This document shows, piece after piece, positions 1-6,978 of a DNA stretch of 9,730 bases. The notes beneath the pieces were generated by a model. That model had not been told where the DNA came from. It did no database searches and worked only from the letters and a program-made list of their open reading frames with translations. Source of the DNA: Clostridia bacterium (GTDB taxonomy: Bacteria > Bacillota > Clostridia > Oscillospirales > CAG-382); the NCBI GenBank assembly GCA_017560285.1, contig JAFYOG010000078.1, forward strand, positions 1-9,730. Reading direction: 5' to 3'. Position 1 is the first letter of the stretch. The number at the start of each line of letters is the position of its first letter. Made by a program: the position numbers and the translations under genes.

Positions 1-1245
1 GACAGCGAGGAAGCATCCCGCATATACAGCTTTTACAGCCTAACGGGCTGTAAAATAAAAATTTACGATCTGCCTATCCGCGATACAGACAAAACGGGCA
101 GCGTAAAGCCCACCATACGCGAATTCGAAATCGAGGACCTTTTGTTCCGCGAACCCGTTAATATCGACGATAAAGAGGAGCTTAAGTATTACAACGGCAA
201 AACAATCCTTGTAACGGGCGGCGGCGGTTCTATCGGCAGCGAGCTTTGCCGTCAGATAGCAAAATGCGCCCCCAAACGCTTGGTAATTTTCGATATTTAC
301 GAAAACAACGCCTACGATATCCAGCAGGAGCTTTCCTATAAATATCCCGATCTGGATCTGTGCGTTGAAATCGGCTCTGTCCGCGACAGAATCCGTCTTG
401 ATTGCATATTCGCCAACTATCGCCCCAACGTGGTGTTCCACGCCGCGGCGCATAAGCACGTTCCTCTTATGGAGCAAAGCGGTTGCGAAGCAATAAAGAA
501 CAACGTTTTGGGTACCCATAATACCGCCGATATGGCAGAAAAGTATTATGCAGATAAATTTATACTTATTTCTACCGATAAAGCGGTTAACCCCACCAAC
601 ATAATGGGCGCCACAAAGCGCCTGTGCGAAATGGTGGTTCAGTGCCGTTGCGATAGCCAAACCTCCTTTGCGGCGGTTCGCTTCGGTAACGTTTTGGGCT
701 CTAACGGCTCGGTAATCCCGCTGTTCAAGCGTCAAATCGCCCACGGCGGCCCCGTAACCATTACCGATAAACGTATTATCCGTTATTTTATGACAATCCC
801 CGAAGCCGCTCAGCTTGTTATGACAGCAGGGGCAATGGCAAACAAGGGAGAGCTGTTTGTTCTCGATATGGGTAAACCTGTTCGTATTTACGATCTGGCA
901 AAGAATATGATAAGGCTTTCCGGCTTCGAGCCCGAAGTTGATATAAAGATCGAGGAAATCGGTCTTCGTCCCGGCGAAAAGCTTTATGAAGAATTGTTAA
1001 TGAAGAACGAAACCTTGGATAAAACCGATAATAATATGATATTTATCGAAAAGGATGCCCCCCTTACAAGAGAACAGGTGGACGAAAAGCTTCAAATCCT
1101 TATAAAAGCGGTAGAAGCTTCCCAATCCAACCTCGGCTCTGCCAAGGTAAAAGAAGCAATTCTTAAGGTTGTTCCCACCTTCCGCGAACCGGGCGAAATC
1201 AACAGCAAGGCTTCCGATTCTTCCGAAATGAAATCGGTTCGATAA
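1..1245 (+). CDS. CapD/WbpM-type nucleotide-sugar 4,6-dehydratase, 5' partial
   Basis: C-terminal 414 residues of a polysaccharide-biosynthesis SDR enzyme that dehydrates UDP-sugars (typically UDP-GlcNAc) to feed capsule, glycan or glycoprotein synthesis. The frame is open from base 1, and the upstream residues fit the family (IREFEIEDLLFREPV before the Rossmann fold), so the TTG at 142 is internal and the true start lies outside the window. Visible motifs, numbered from base 1: NAD(P)-binding VTGGGGSIG at 71-79; STDKAVNPT and then MGATK, where Met replaces the usual SDR Tyr four residues before the Lys, as in the Ser-Met-Lys triad of WbpM; and RFGNVLGSNGSV. Full-length family members are about 600 residues with an N-terminal membrane region, which would be upstream here. 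An intrinsic terminator follows 15 bases after the stop. The exact sugar cannot be told from sequence. Confidence 0.93.
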   Translation, partial: DSEEASRIYSFYSLTGCKIKIYDLPIRDTDKTGSVKPTIREFEIEDLLFREPVNIDDKEELKYYNGKTILVTGGGGSIGSELCRQIAKCAPKRLVIFDIYENNAYDIQQELSYKYPDLDLCVEIGSVRDRIRLDCIFANYRPNVVFHAAAHKHVPLMEQSGCEAIKNNVLGTHNTADMAEKYYADKFILISTDKAVNPTNIMGATKRLCEMVVQCRCDSQTSFAAVRFGNVLGSNGSVIPLFKRQIAHGGPVTITDKRIIRYFMTIPEAAQLVMTAGAMANKGELFVLDMGKPVRIYDLAKNMIRLSGFEPEVDIKIEEIGLRPGEKLYEELLMKNETLDKTDNNMIFIEKDAPLTREQVDEKLQILIKAVEASQSNLGSAKVKEAILKVVPTFREPGEINSKASDSSEMKSVR

Positions 1246-1260
1246 TTCAATATAATAATG

Positions 1261-1286
1261 AAAGCCGTTTCGCAGAAACGGCTTTT
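1261..1286 (+). terminator. Rho-independent terminator after the dehydratase gene
   Basis: Perfect 11-bp inverted repeat: AAAGCCGTTTC at 1261-1271, a 3-base loop GCA, and GAAACGGCTTT at 1275-1285. It is followed by T-rich sequence (T, GTTC, then ATATTTT). It lies 15 bases after the dehydratase stop codon and separates that gene from the regulator transcript. Confidence 0.88.
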
Positions 1287-1392
1287 GTTCATATTTTAGA
1301 AACAATTTGTGCTTTTTTCACAGTACAAAGGAAAAAAATGGCAAAATAAACAAAAAATACGGTTTTTATTTGTTGTTATTCTGCAAAAACCC

Positions 1393-1421
1393 TTGCAATT
1401 AATTAAAAATTGATATAAAAT
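1393..1421 (+). promoter_or_regulatory. Candidate sigma-A promoter for the regulator/ftsEX operon
   Basis: A TTGCAA -35-like box (1393-1398) and a TAAAAT -10-like box (1416-1421) are separated by 17 bases in the AT-rich gap 1287-1496. The predicted start site is near 1428, giving a leader of roughly 70 bases. An alternative is an extended -10, TGTTATACA at 1434-1442, which lacks a good -35. The rest of the gap, 1287-1392, is AT-rich, and I see no gene there. Confidence 0.5.
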
Positions 1422-1426
1422 TACTA

Positions 1427-1442
1427 TGTATAGTGTTATACA
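1427..1442. promoter_or_regulatory. Perfect dyad, candidate operator at the transcription start
   Basis: TGTATA (1427-1432), four bases GTGT, then TATACA (1437-1442) form an exact inverted repeat. It sits just downstream of the candidate -10 box and covers the predicted start site, a position where a bound protein would block transcription. The neighbouring regulator gene is the natural candidate to bind it (inference). I see no second copy in the other intergenic gaps. Confidence 0.4.
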
Positions 1443-1496
1443 AATTAAACAGTCTAATAATTTTTCAACCCATAAATTCGAAAAGGAGTCAGCACA

Positions 1497-2582
1497 ATGA
1501 GCAACAAGCTTTTTCAGGGATTAATCTATCAAATGAGAGAAGCGGTAGACCGCGAAATCGGTATTATCGACGATAAGGGCGTTGTAATCGCCTGCAGTCA
1601 GCTTACCAAAATCGGCAGCACCCATTCCGATATTTTAGATGAAATTTCCTACAATTACGAAACTCTCGTTAACGGTAACTACACCTACCGTCCCATCGGC
1701 TCCCATGCAAGAATCGAATACATCGTATTCGTAGAAGGGGACGACGACGTTGCAAAGAGCATTTCCGCCCTTCTTTCCGTATCCTTCTCCAACATCAAAA
1801 CACTTTACGACGAAAAGTACGATAAGACTAACTTTATAAAAAATATCATCTTGGATAACATCCTTCCCGGCGATATTTATATCAAATCCAAAGAGCTTCG
1901 TTTCGATAACGAGGTTAACCGTGCCGTTCTGCTTATCCGTTTTGCAAACACCGGCGAAGTAGTTCATTACGACGTTATCCAGAATATGTTCCCCGATAAA
2001 TCCCACGATTACGTTATAAATATCGGCGAAACCGATATCGTTTTGGTAAAAGAGGTTAAGAGCGCCAACGATACCAAGCAGTTAGAACAAATTGCAAAGA
2101 GCATTGTAGATACCGTTCAGGCGGAATTTTATCTAAAGGTTCACGTTGGTATCGGTTCTATCGTTTCCAACGTAAAGGAATTGGCACGTTCTTATAAGGA
2201 TGCTCAGGTAGCATTAGAGGTAGGCAAGGTGTTCGATACCGAAAAGAACGTTATCAACTACGAAAACTTGGGTATAGGCAGACTTATCTATCAGCTTCCC
2301 ACCACCCTGTGCGAAATGTTTTTGCAAGAGGTATTCAAGCGCGGCTCTTTAGAAAGCTTAGACAGAGATACCCTTCAAACCATTCACGTGTTCTTCGATA
2401 ACAACCTTAACGTGTCCGAAACCTCCCGTAAGCTCTTCGTTCACAGAAACACCTTGGTTTACCGCTTGGAAAAAATCAAAAAGCTTACCGGCTTGGACCT
2501 TCGCGAATTCGAACACGCAATCACCTTTAAGGTTGCATTAATGGTTAAGAAATATCTTATCAGCAAACCCTCTATTTATTAA
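1497..2582 (+). CDS. PucR/CdaR-type helix-turn-helix transcriptional regulator
   Basis: 361-residue cytoplasmic DNA-binding protein of the PucR/CdaR class. The N-terminal part (about 1-105, with EIGIIDDKGVVIA at 20-32) resembles a diacid-recognition or GAF-like sensory domain. The middle (about 136-250), ending in VGIGSIVSNVKELARSYKDA, matches the degenerate GGDEF-like domain of CdaR proteins. The C-terminus (about 285-355) is the PucR-type HTH, with NLNVSETSRKLFVHRNTLVYR at its core. The start is supported by AAGGAG at 1483-1488, 8 bases before ATG. It is first in the operon, with ftsE 14 bases downstream, and a candidate promoter and perfect dyad lie upstream. The position suggests control of itself and of the cell-wall genes behind it. 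The effector is unknown. CdaR relatives usually control sugar-diacid or purine catabolism, but no such genes are present, so that function should not be transferred. Confidence 0.85.
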   Translation: MSNKLFQGLIYQMREAVDREIGIIDDKGVVIACSQLTKIGSTHSDILDEISYNYETLVNGNYTYRPIGSHARIEYIVFVEGDDDVAKSISALLSVSFSNIKTLYDEKYDKTNFIKNIILDNILPGDIYIKSKELRFDNEVNRAVLLIRFANTGEVVHYDVIQNMFPDKSHDYVINIGETDIVLVKEVKSANDTKQLEQIAKSIVDTVQAEFYLKVHVGIGSIVSNVKELARSYKDAQVALEVGKVFDTEKNVINYENLGIGRLIYQLPTTLCEMFLQEVFKRGSLESLDRDTLQTIHVFFDNNLNVSETSRKLFVHRNTLVYRLEKIKKLTGLDLREFEHAITFKVALMVKKYLISKPSIY

Positions 2583-2596
2583 TAAGGTGCTTATAA

Positions 2597-3334
2597 ATGA
2601 TTAAATTCGAAAACGTTTCCATGGTTTATGCCAACGGAAACCACGCGTTAAACGACGTTTCGTTACAAATCGATGACGGCGAGTTCGTGTTTATTACCGG
2701 CCGTTCCGGTGCAGGTAAAACCACCCTTACCAAACTGCTCATATGCGAGGAACGTGTTTCCTCGGGCAGGTTAGAGGTTAACGGCTTCCGTTTGGATAAA
2801 ATCCGTTCTTGGCGCATTCCCAAGCTTCGCCGTACAATGGGCGTTGTCTTTCAGGATTTTAAGCTGTTCGATAAAATGACAGTATACGAAAACGTTGCCT
2901 TTGCAATGCGTGTAGTTGGTGCAAAATCCAAGTTAATAAAAAAACGCGTTCCCTTCTTTTTGGATGTTGTTGGCTTAAGCCACAAAAGCAACAGCTTTCC
3001 CACCGAGCTTTCCGGCGGCGAAAAACAGCGTGTTGCCTTTGCCCGCGCCTTGGTTAACAACCCCGATACCATCATAGCCGACGAACCTACCGGCAACGTA
3101 GATATCGAAATGTCCGAGGGCATTATGGAATTGCTTTTAAGAGTAAACAAGCTGGGCAAAACCGTAATAGTTGTAACCCACGATTTGGCGTTAATAAGGG
3201 AATATAAAAAGCGCGTTATCCAAATAGAAAACGGCAAGCTCTTTGCCGATAAAAACGGCGCAAACTTCGGCATAGACGACGTTAAGGCAGCCTCCATCGA
3301 AGAAAAAGAAGACGAATTGGAGGATTTAAAATGA
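2597..3334 (+). CDS. ftsE: Cell-division ABC transporter ATP-binding protein FtsE
   Basis: 245-residue cytoplasmic ATPase that pairs with FtsX and uses ATP to gate an extracellular peptidoglycan hydrolase rather than to move a substrate. All ABC motifs are present: Walker A GRSGAGKTT (35-43), Q-loop Gln86 in VVFQDFKLF, signature LSGGEKQR (138-145), Walker B IIADEP (159-164), D-loop GNVD (166-169) and H-loop His195. About 220 residues match ordinary FtsE, and an acidic C-terminal tail rich in Glu and Asp is added. The start is preceded by AAGGTG at 2584-2589. The stop overlaps the ftsX start (ATGA, 3331-3334), which implies translational coupling and balanced synthesis of the two subunits. The general LolD/MacB-type ABC family is the only alternative, and the FtsX neighbour settles it. 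Confidence 0.95.
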   Translation: MIKFENVSMVYANGNHALNDVSLQIDDGEFVFITGRSGAGKTTLTKLLICEERVSSGRLEVNGFRLDKIRSWRIPKLRRTMGVVFQDFKLFDKMTVYENVAFAMRVVGAKSKLIKKRVPFFLDVVGLSHKSNSFPTELSGGEKQRVAFARALVNNPDTIIADEPTGNVDIEMSEGIMELLLRVNKLGKTVIVVTHDLALIREYKKRVIQIENGKLFADKNGANFGIDDVKAASIEEKEDELEDLK

Positions 3335-4404
3335 GACCGAGCACTTTCTTTTACATAATCGGTCAGGGCGTTAAGGGCGTTTTCCGTAACCGCGTAATGA
3401 CAGTTGCATCTATTTTGGTGCTTATCGCCTGTATGGTGTTGGTTGGTACGTTGTATTTGGTTATCGATACTATCGAAAGCAACTTTAAAGATATCGAGGA
3501 TATCCGCGTTATCGAGGTTCGCATCGATAAATATTATACCGAGGACCAAATTCTTCAAATTGCCGACCAATTTGCCGAAATATGCGACAGCTCCGAGGTA
3601 GTAGATTGGAATTCCGGTATGTGGAAATCTGATATCCTTATCCCCCGGGACGAAAACTTTAAATTTATCTCTGCCGACGAACATCTTAAAAATATGTTCA
3701 ATACCGAGGAATACAAATGGCTTACCAACGTGTTCAAGCCCGAGGATATCCAATCCTTTAACGAAAATTACAATCCCTTGGGTATCGAAAGCGTTATGAT
3801 GGACAACCCCTTGCGTCCCAGCTTCCGCATCACCTTCAAAAGCTTTTCCGATATGGACGCAGTACGCAGCCTTGTTGCCCGTATAGACGCGGTTTCCATT
3901 TCCGACGAAAACGGTGTGGAATTGCCCGATACCATCCCCACCGACGATATTAAAAACAACGTTAGCCTTTATCTTAACGTTATGAGCATTAAAAACGTGC
4001 TTTCCGTGGCAAGCATTTGGCTAATGGCAATCTTCCTTATAATTTCCTTGTTCGTAATAATGAACACTATTAAGCTTGGCGTTGCCGCCCGCGAAAACGA
4101 AATTAAATTTATGCGTCTTTGCGGTGCAACCAAGCGCTTCGTTCGTATGCCCTTTATGATAGAAGGCATTATTATCGGTATCTTTGCCGCAATTTTCGCC
4201 TTCGGCATAGAATTTTATTTGTACGAATACCTGCTCAAAGGCATCATATCCTCTGCCACCGGCACCGGCGGTATCGAGGGTATCAAAACCGCATCCTTCA
4301 TATACGATTACGGCTTTAAGCTTGGCATAGGCTTTACCGTTATCGGTCTGTTTGCGGGCGTGGTTGCCTCGGGCATTTCTATGAAAAAGTTCCTAAAAAC
4401 CTAA
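3331..4404 (+). CDS. ftsX: Cell-division ABC transporter permease FtsX
   Basis: 357-residue membrane subunit that relays FtsE ATP hydrolysis to an extracellular hydrolase. Topology read from the sequence: TM1 about 22-45; a large extracellular domain about 46-222; TM2 about 223-246; a cytoplasmic loop with the family sequence ARENEIKFMRLCGAT (252-266); TM3 about 276-302; TM4 about 329-349. NPLRPSF (159-165) matches the conserved NPLP-type segment of the extracellular domain. The protein is longer than typical FtsX (about 300). Most of the excess lies between the IEVRID strand (61-66) and NPLR, a stretch rich in aromatic and acidic residues. The start is set by GGAGGA at 3319-3324, inside ftsE, six bases before an ATG that overlaps the ftsE stop. 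The M23 hydrolase 31 bases downstream is its likely partner. Confidence 0.94.
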   Translation: MRPSTFFYIIGQGVKGVFRNRVMTVASILVLIACMVLVGTLYLVIDTIESNFKDIEDIRVIEVRIDKYYTEDQILQIADQFAEICDSSEVVDWNSGMWKSDILIPRDENFKFISADEHLKNMFNTEEYKWLTNVFKPEDIQSFNENYNPLGIESVMMDNPLRPSFRITFKSFSDMDAVRSLVARIDAVSISDENGVELPDTIPTDDIKNNVSLYLNVMSIKNVLSVASIWLMAIFLIISLFVIMNTIKLGVAARENEIKFMRLCGATKRFVRMPFMIEGIIIGIFAAIFAFGIEFYLYEYLLKGIISSATGTGGIEGIKTASFIYDYGFKLGIGFTVIGLFAGVVASGISMKKFLKT

Positions 4405-4433
4405 TAGGTTTTCTAAAAACAAAGGAGTTTTTA
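4393..4433 (+). repeat. Direct repeat and tandem small hairpins at the ftsX-M23 junction
   Basis: CTAAAAAC occurs twice, at 4393-4400 and 4413-4420. AAAACCT (4396-4402) can pair with AGGTTTT (4406-4412) across the ftsX stop codon. TAAAAAC (4414-4420) can pair with GTTTTTA (4427-4433), placing AAAGGA of the next gene's ribosome-binding site in the six-base loop. The first repeat copy could also pair with 4427-4433, so alternative folds exist. The stems are A/T-rich and therefore weak. Any regulatory role is inference. Confidence 0.3.
4421..4427 (+). promoter_or_regulatory. Ribosome-binding site that fixes the TTG start of the M23 gene
   Basis: AAAGGAG lies 8 bases before the TTG at 4436. No ATG is correctly placed near it, and translation from this TTG begins with a typical Lys-rich signal-peptide n-region (MKKTLKR). 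The TTG start is therefore preferred. Confidence 0.8.
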
Positions 4434-4435
4434 AC

Positions 4436-5680
4436 TTGAAAAAAACCTTAAAACGGTTGCTTGCAGTGCTTCTTTGCTTTACCGTAACCTTTGGGGTTTA
4501 TTCCAAAACCGCCCCAACCGAGGTTGTAGAAGCAAGAACCATTCAAGACGTAGAAAAAGAAATAGACGAATATAATAAAGAATTAAAAAAGCTTAAAGCG
4601 GAACGTGAAAAAATCGCAGGGGAAATTTCCTCTATCGAGGACCAGTCCAGCGCGAATTTAGACCTGATAAAGCAATATCAGCAGGATATCGAAGCCTTAG
4701 AGCTTGAAATCTCTATTAACGAGGCAATTAAAGAATCCTACGACCTAAAGCGCGCCGACGTAATTTCCCAAATCGCCATTTACGAGGAAGATAGGGAATA
4801 CCGCGTTTCTATGCTTAAAAAGCTAATGCAGTTCGTTTACGAAAACGGCGATATAAACGCCTTCCAGCTGCTTTTCGGCTCTAACAACCTGTCGGATTTT
4901 CTTAACCGTAAAGAAAATCTTAACGATATTATGACAGCGGCAAACCAGCTTATTAAGGATGTGGAAAAATCCCTTGCCGAGCTGGAAATTCTCGATGCAG
5001 AGCTTGCGGCAACCCAATCTCAGTACGATAGCTACGTTACCGAGCTTGAAACCGCCCGCCTTAATCTCGATACCCGCATAAAAGAGTTCGAAACCATCGC
5101 AGGCGCCCTTAATTTGAACAAAGACGACCTTTCCTCAAAGTACAGCAATCTTAACAGCGAAATCAACAAGGTCCGCGAAAAGATCGAGGAGCTTGAAGAA
5201 GAACGGGAAGAAATGTTCAATTCCAACGCAGAATTCTGCTGGCCTACCGATACCAGCGTAAAATTGCGTGTAAGCAGCTTCTTCGGCTGGCGTAAAGACC
5301 CTATAAACGGCAGTAAGGCTTGGCACAACGGCATAGATATTGCCACCGCAAGGGGCACCGCTATTTATGCAGTGCGGGACGGTATCGTTACCCGCGCCGA
5401 TTGGTTCAGCGGTTACGGCAACTGCGTAATCATTTATCACGGCAACGGCATTTCTACCCTTTACGGCCACTGCGACGACGGTCGCAACGGCAGACCAACC
5501 TTCGAGGTTAAGGTTGGCCAAACCGTAAAACGCGGTCAGGTTATCGCCTACGTTGGCACAACAGGCAGATCTACCGGCTACCATTTGCACTTTAGCGTAA
5601 TGGATAACGCCACCGCAAGCAACGCGTTCAGCGCAAGCTACATAGATCCCTACCTGTATCTGCCCGATATTTACAGATAA
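4436..5680 (+). CDS. Secreted coiled-coil M23 family (LytM-type) peptidoglycan endopeptidase
   Basis: 414-residue exported murein hydrolase, the likely effector of FtsEX. An N-terminal signal peptide covers about 1-33 (MKKTLKR, hydrophobic LLAVLLCFTVTF, probable cleavage after VVEA). Residues about 36-262 are heptad-rich, Glu/Lys-rich coiled coil, broken near 130-170 by the MQFVYENGDINAFQLLFGS region seen in EnvC/PcsB-type FtsX partners. Residues about 276-410 form the M23 domain. All metal and catalytic positions are present: His297 and Asp301 (HNGID), His345 (YGH), and His383 and His385 (HLH). EnvC of E. coli has lost these residues and only activates amidases; this protein should cleave cross-link peptides itself. 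It starts at TTG, which suggests modest expression. The S41 protease follows after 12 bases. The exact cleaved bond is not predictable. Confidence 0.92.
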   Translation: MKKTLKRLLAVLLCFTVTFGVYSKTAPTEVVEARTIQDVEKEIDEYNKELKKLKAEREKIAGEISSIEDQSSANLDLIKQYQQDIEALELEISINEAIKESYDLKRADVISQIAIYEEDREYRVSMLKKLMQFVYENGDINAFQLLFGSNNLSDFLNRKENLNDIMTAANQLIKDVEKSLAELEILDAELAATQSQYDSYVTELETARLNLDTRIKEFETIAGALNLNKDDLSSKYSNLNSEINKVREKIEELEEEREEMFNSNAEFCWPTDTSVKLRVSSFFGWRKDPINGSKAWHNGIDIATARGTAIYAVRDGIVTRADWFSGYGNCVIIYHGNGISTLYGHCDDGRNGRPTFEVKVGQTVKRGQVIAYVGTTGRSTGYHLHFSVMDNATASNAFSASYIDPYLYLPDIYR

Positions 5681-5692
5681 TAAGGTGCGGGT

Positions 5693-6925
5693 ATGTTTTC
5701 AAAAAAAGTAACCCCCTTCACTTGTATAATAATTTCGATGTTGGTGTTCATTTTGACCTTTGTCGGGGTGAACGCCAACCGCTCTGTTGCAGAGAAGGCG
5801 GTATTAAATCAATATCGCGATTATTATTCCGACCATATCAAGGTCGCATCCGACGATCAAGTAAATTATCAAAAATTAACCGAGATTTTAGATTTTATCG
5901 ATAAAAACTATGTTAACGAATACGATAAGGCGGTTTTGTGGGATAACGTTTTCCGCACAATATCCTTTTCTCTTGGCGATAAATATTCCTTCTATTTTAA
6001 TAAAGAGGAAAACGCTCAACAGCAAAGCTCCGCAAATGGAACCTTCGTGGGCATAGGCGTTCGCGTTACCTATCACGAAAGCATTAACGGTATATATATT
6101 TACGGCGTTGTTGAAGGCTCTCCTGCTTATAACGCGGGCATCCAAAAGGGCGATATAATTATCGCAACCGACAGCGTAACCTTTAAAGACGGCAATTACC
6201 GCGAGCTTTTAAATTCCATATCCGGCAAGGTCGGCAGTTCGGTAACACTAAAGGTGCTGCGCCAAGGCAAGGAATTAAGCTTTACGGCAAACAGGGCAGT
6301 GGTAAATAACGAAAACGTTTTGTACCAAAAGCTTAACGACGGCATAGCTTATATATGCATCTATAGCTTTTACGATACAACCTTTGCTTCCCAGTTCACA
6401 ACGGCAATTTCAAAAGCCCAAGCCGACGGCTGCACCAAATATATATTCGACCTACGCAACAACAGCGGCGGATATTTAGAACAGGTATGCAAATCCTTGG
6501 ATATTTTGTTACCCAAGGGAACTATAATCAATATTGTGGAAGCAGGCAAGACCTCGGTTATCGAATCCGACGAAAACTGCATAACCTCGCAGGGGATGGT
6601 GGTTCTGTGTAACGGCGAAACCGCCTCTGCGGCAGAGCTTTTTACCGCCGCATTGCGCGATTATAAGCTTGCAAAAATCGTTGGCGAAACCACCTATGGC
6701 AAGGGCAGTATGCAAACACAGCTAACCCTTTCCGACGGCGGAATGTTTAAAATTACCACCGCATATTACAATCCCCCCTCTAACCTAAGCTACGACGGCA
6801 TCGGCGTAAATCCCGATTACACGGTGGCTATCCCAAAGGAATGGGAAGGAAAGTTTTACATAATGCCTATGGAAGAGGATACCCAGCTAAACAAAGCAAT
6901 TTCGATTTTGAATTCGACAAATTAA
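5693..6925 (+). CDS. S41 family C-terminal processing protease, membrane-anchored
   Basis: 410-residue CtpA/CtpB-like serine protease acting outside the membrane. A single hydrophobic segment (about 8-27) serves as signal anchor. A PDZ domain (about 115-200, beginning GTFVGIGVRV and including SPAYNAGIQKGDII) recognises substrate C-termini. The protease core (about 205-380) contains DLRNNSGG (253-260), Ser312 in ETASAAE, Lys337 in TYGKGS and Gln341. The Ser-Lys spacing of 25 and Lys-Gln spacing of 4 match the Tsp/Prc triad. The start ATG follows AAGGTG at 5682-5687. The 11-mer TAATAAGGTGC, stop codon plus ribosome-binding site, is identical before ftsE and here. Position after the M23 gene suggests a role in processing or turnover of the hydrolase or another envelope protein. 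A CtpB-like sporulation role is an alternative that this window cannot test. Confidence 0.92.
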   Translation: MFSKKVTPFTCIIISMLVFILTFVGVNANRSVAEKAVLNQYRDYYSDHIKVASDDQVNYQKLTEILDFIDKNYVNEYDKAVLWDNVFRTISFSLGDKYSFYFNKEENAQQQSSANGTFVGIGVRVTYHESINGIYIYGVVEGSPAYNAGIQKGDIIIATDSVTFKDGNYRELLNSISGKVGSSVTLKVLRQGKELSFTANRAVVNNENVLYQKLNDGIAYICIYSFYDTTFASQFTTAISKAQADGCTKYIFDLRNNSGGYLEQVCKSLDILLPKGTIINIVEAGKTSVIESDENCITSQGMVVLCNGETASAAELFTAALRDYKLAKIVGETTYGKGSMQTQLTLSDGGMFKITTAYYNPPSNLSYDGIGVNPDYTVAIPKEWEGKFYIMPMEEDTQLNKAISILNSTN

Positions 6926-6978
6926 ACGGCTTAAATAAGTTAAAATAATTTCACATACACAAAGAGGAGTAATTAAAA

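Noticed and set aside
142..144. TTG as the start of the dehydratase gene
   Set aside because: The frame is open to base 1, the upstream residues match the family, and no ribosome-binding site precedes this TTG.
40..744. 234-codon minus-strand open frame opposite the dehydratase gene
   Set aside because: Antisense shadow of a clear SDR enzyme frame; no family resemblance.
1338..1349. Three-residue leader peptide (ATG GCA AAA TAA) after AAAGGA
   Set aside because: It lies upstream of the candidate promoter, is too short to judge and is likely chance in AT-rich sequence.
1361..1391. Inverted repeat GGTTTTT/AAAAACC with a 17-base spacer
   Set aside because: Short homopolymer-rich arms in an AT-rich gap are expected by chance; no T-tract or gene context supports a terminator.
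2582..2594. Small hairpin ATAAG-GTG-CTTAT holding the ftsE ribosome-binding site
   Set aside because: Only five base pairs, no supporting repeat or conservation evidence; probably chance.
2851..3753. 300-codon open frame on the minus strand opposite ftsE and ftsX
   Set aside because: It lies wholly antisense to two unmistakable genes, has no recognisable domain and is explained by the codon bias of the real genes.
6908..6936. Promoter before greA (TTGAAT, 17 bases, TTAAAT)
   Set aside because: The -10 is a poor match and the -35 lies inside the S41 coding region; too weak to list as a feature.
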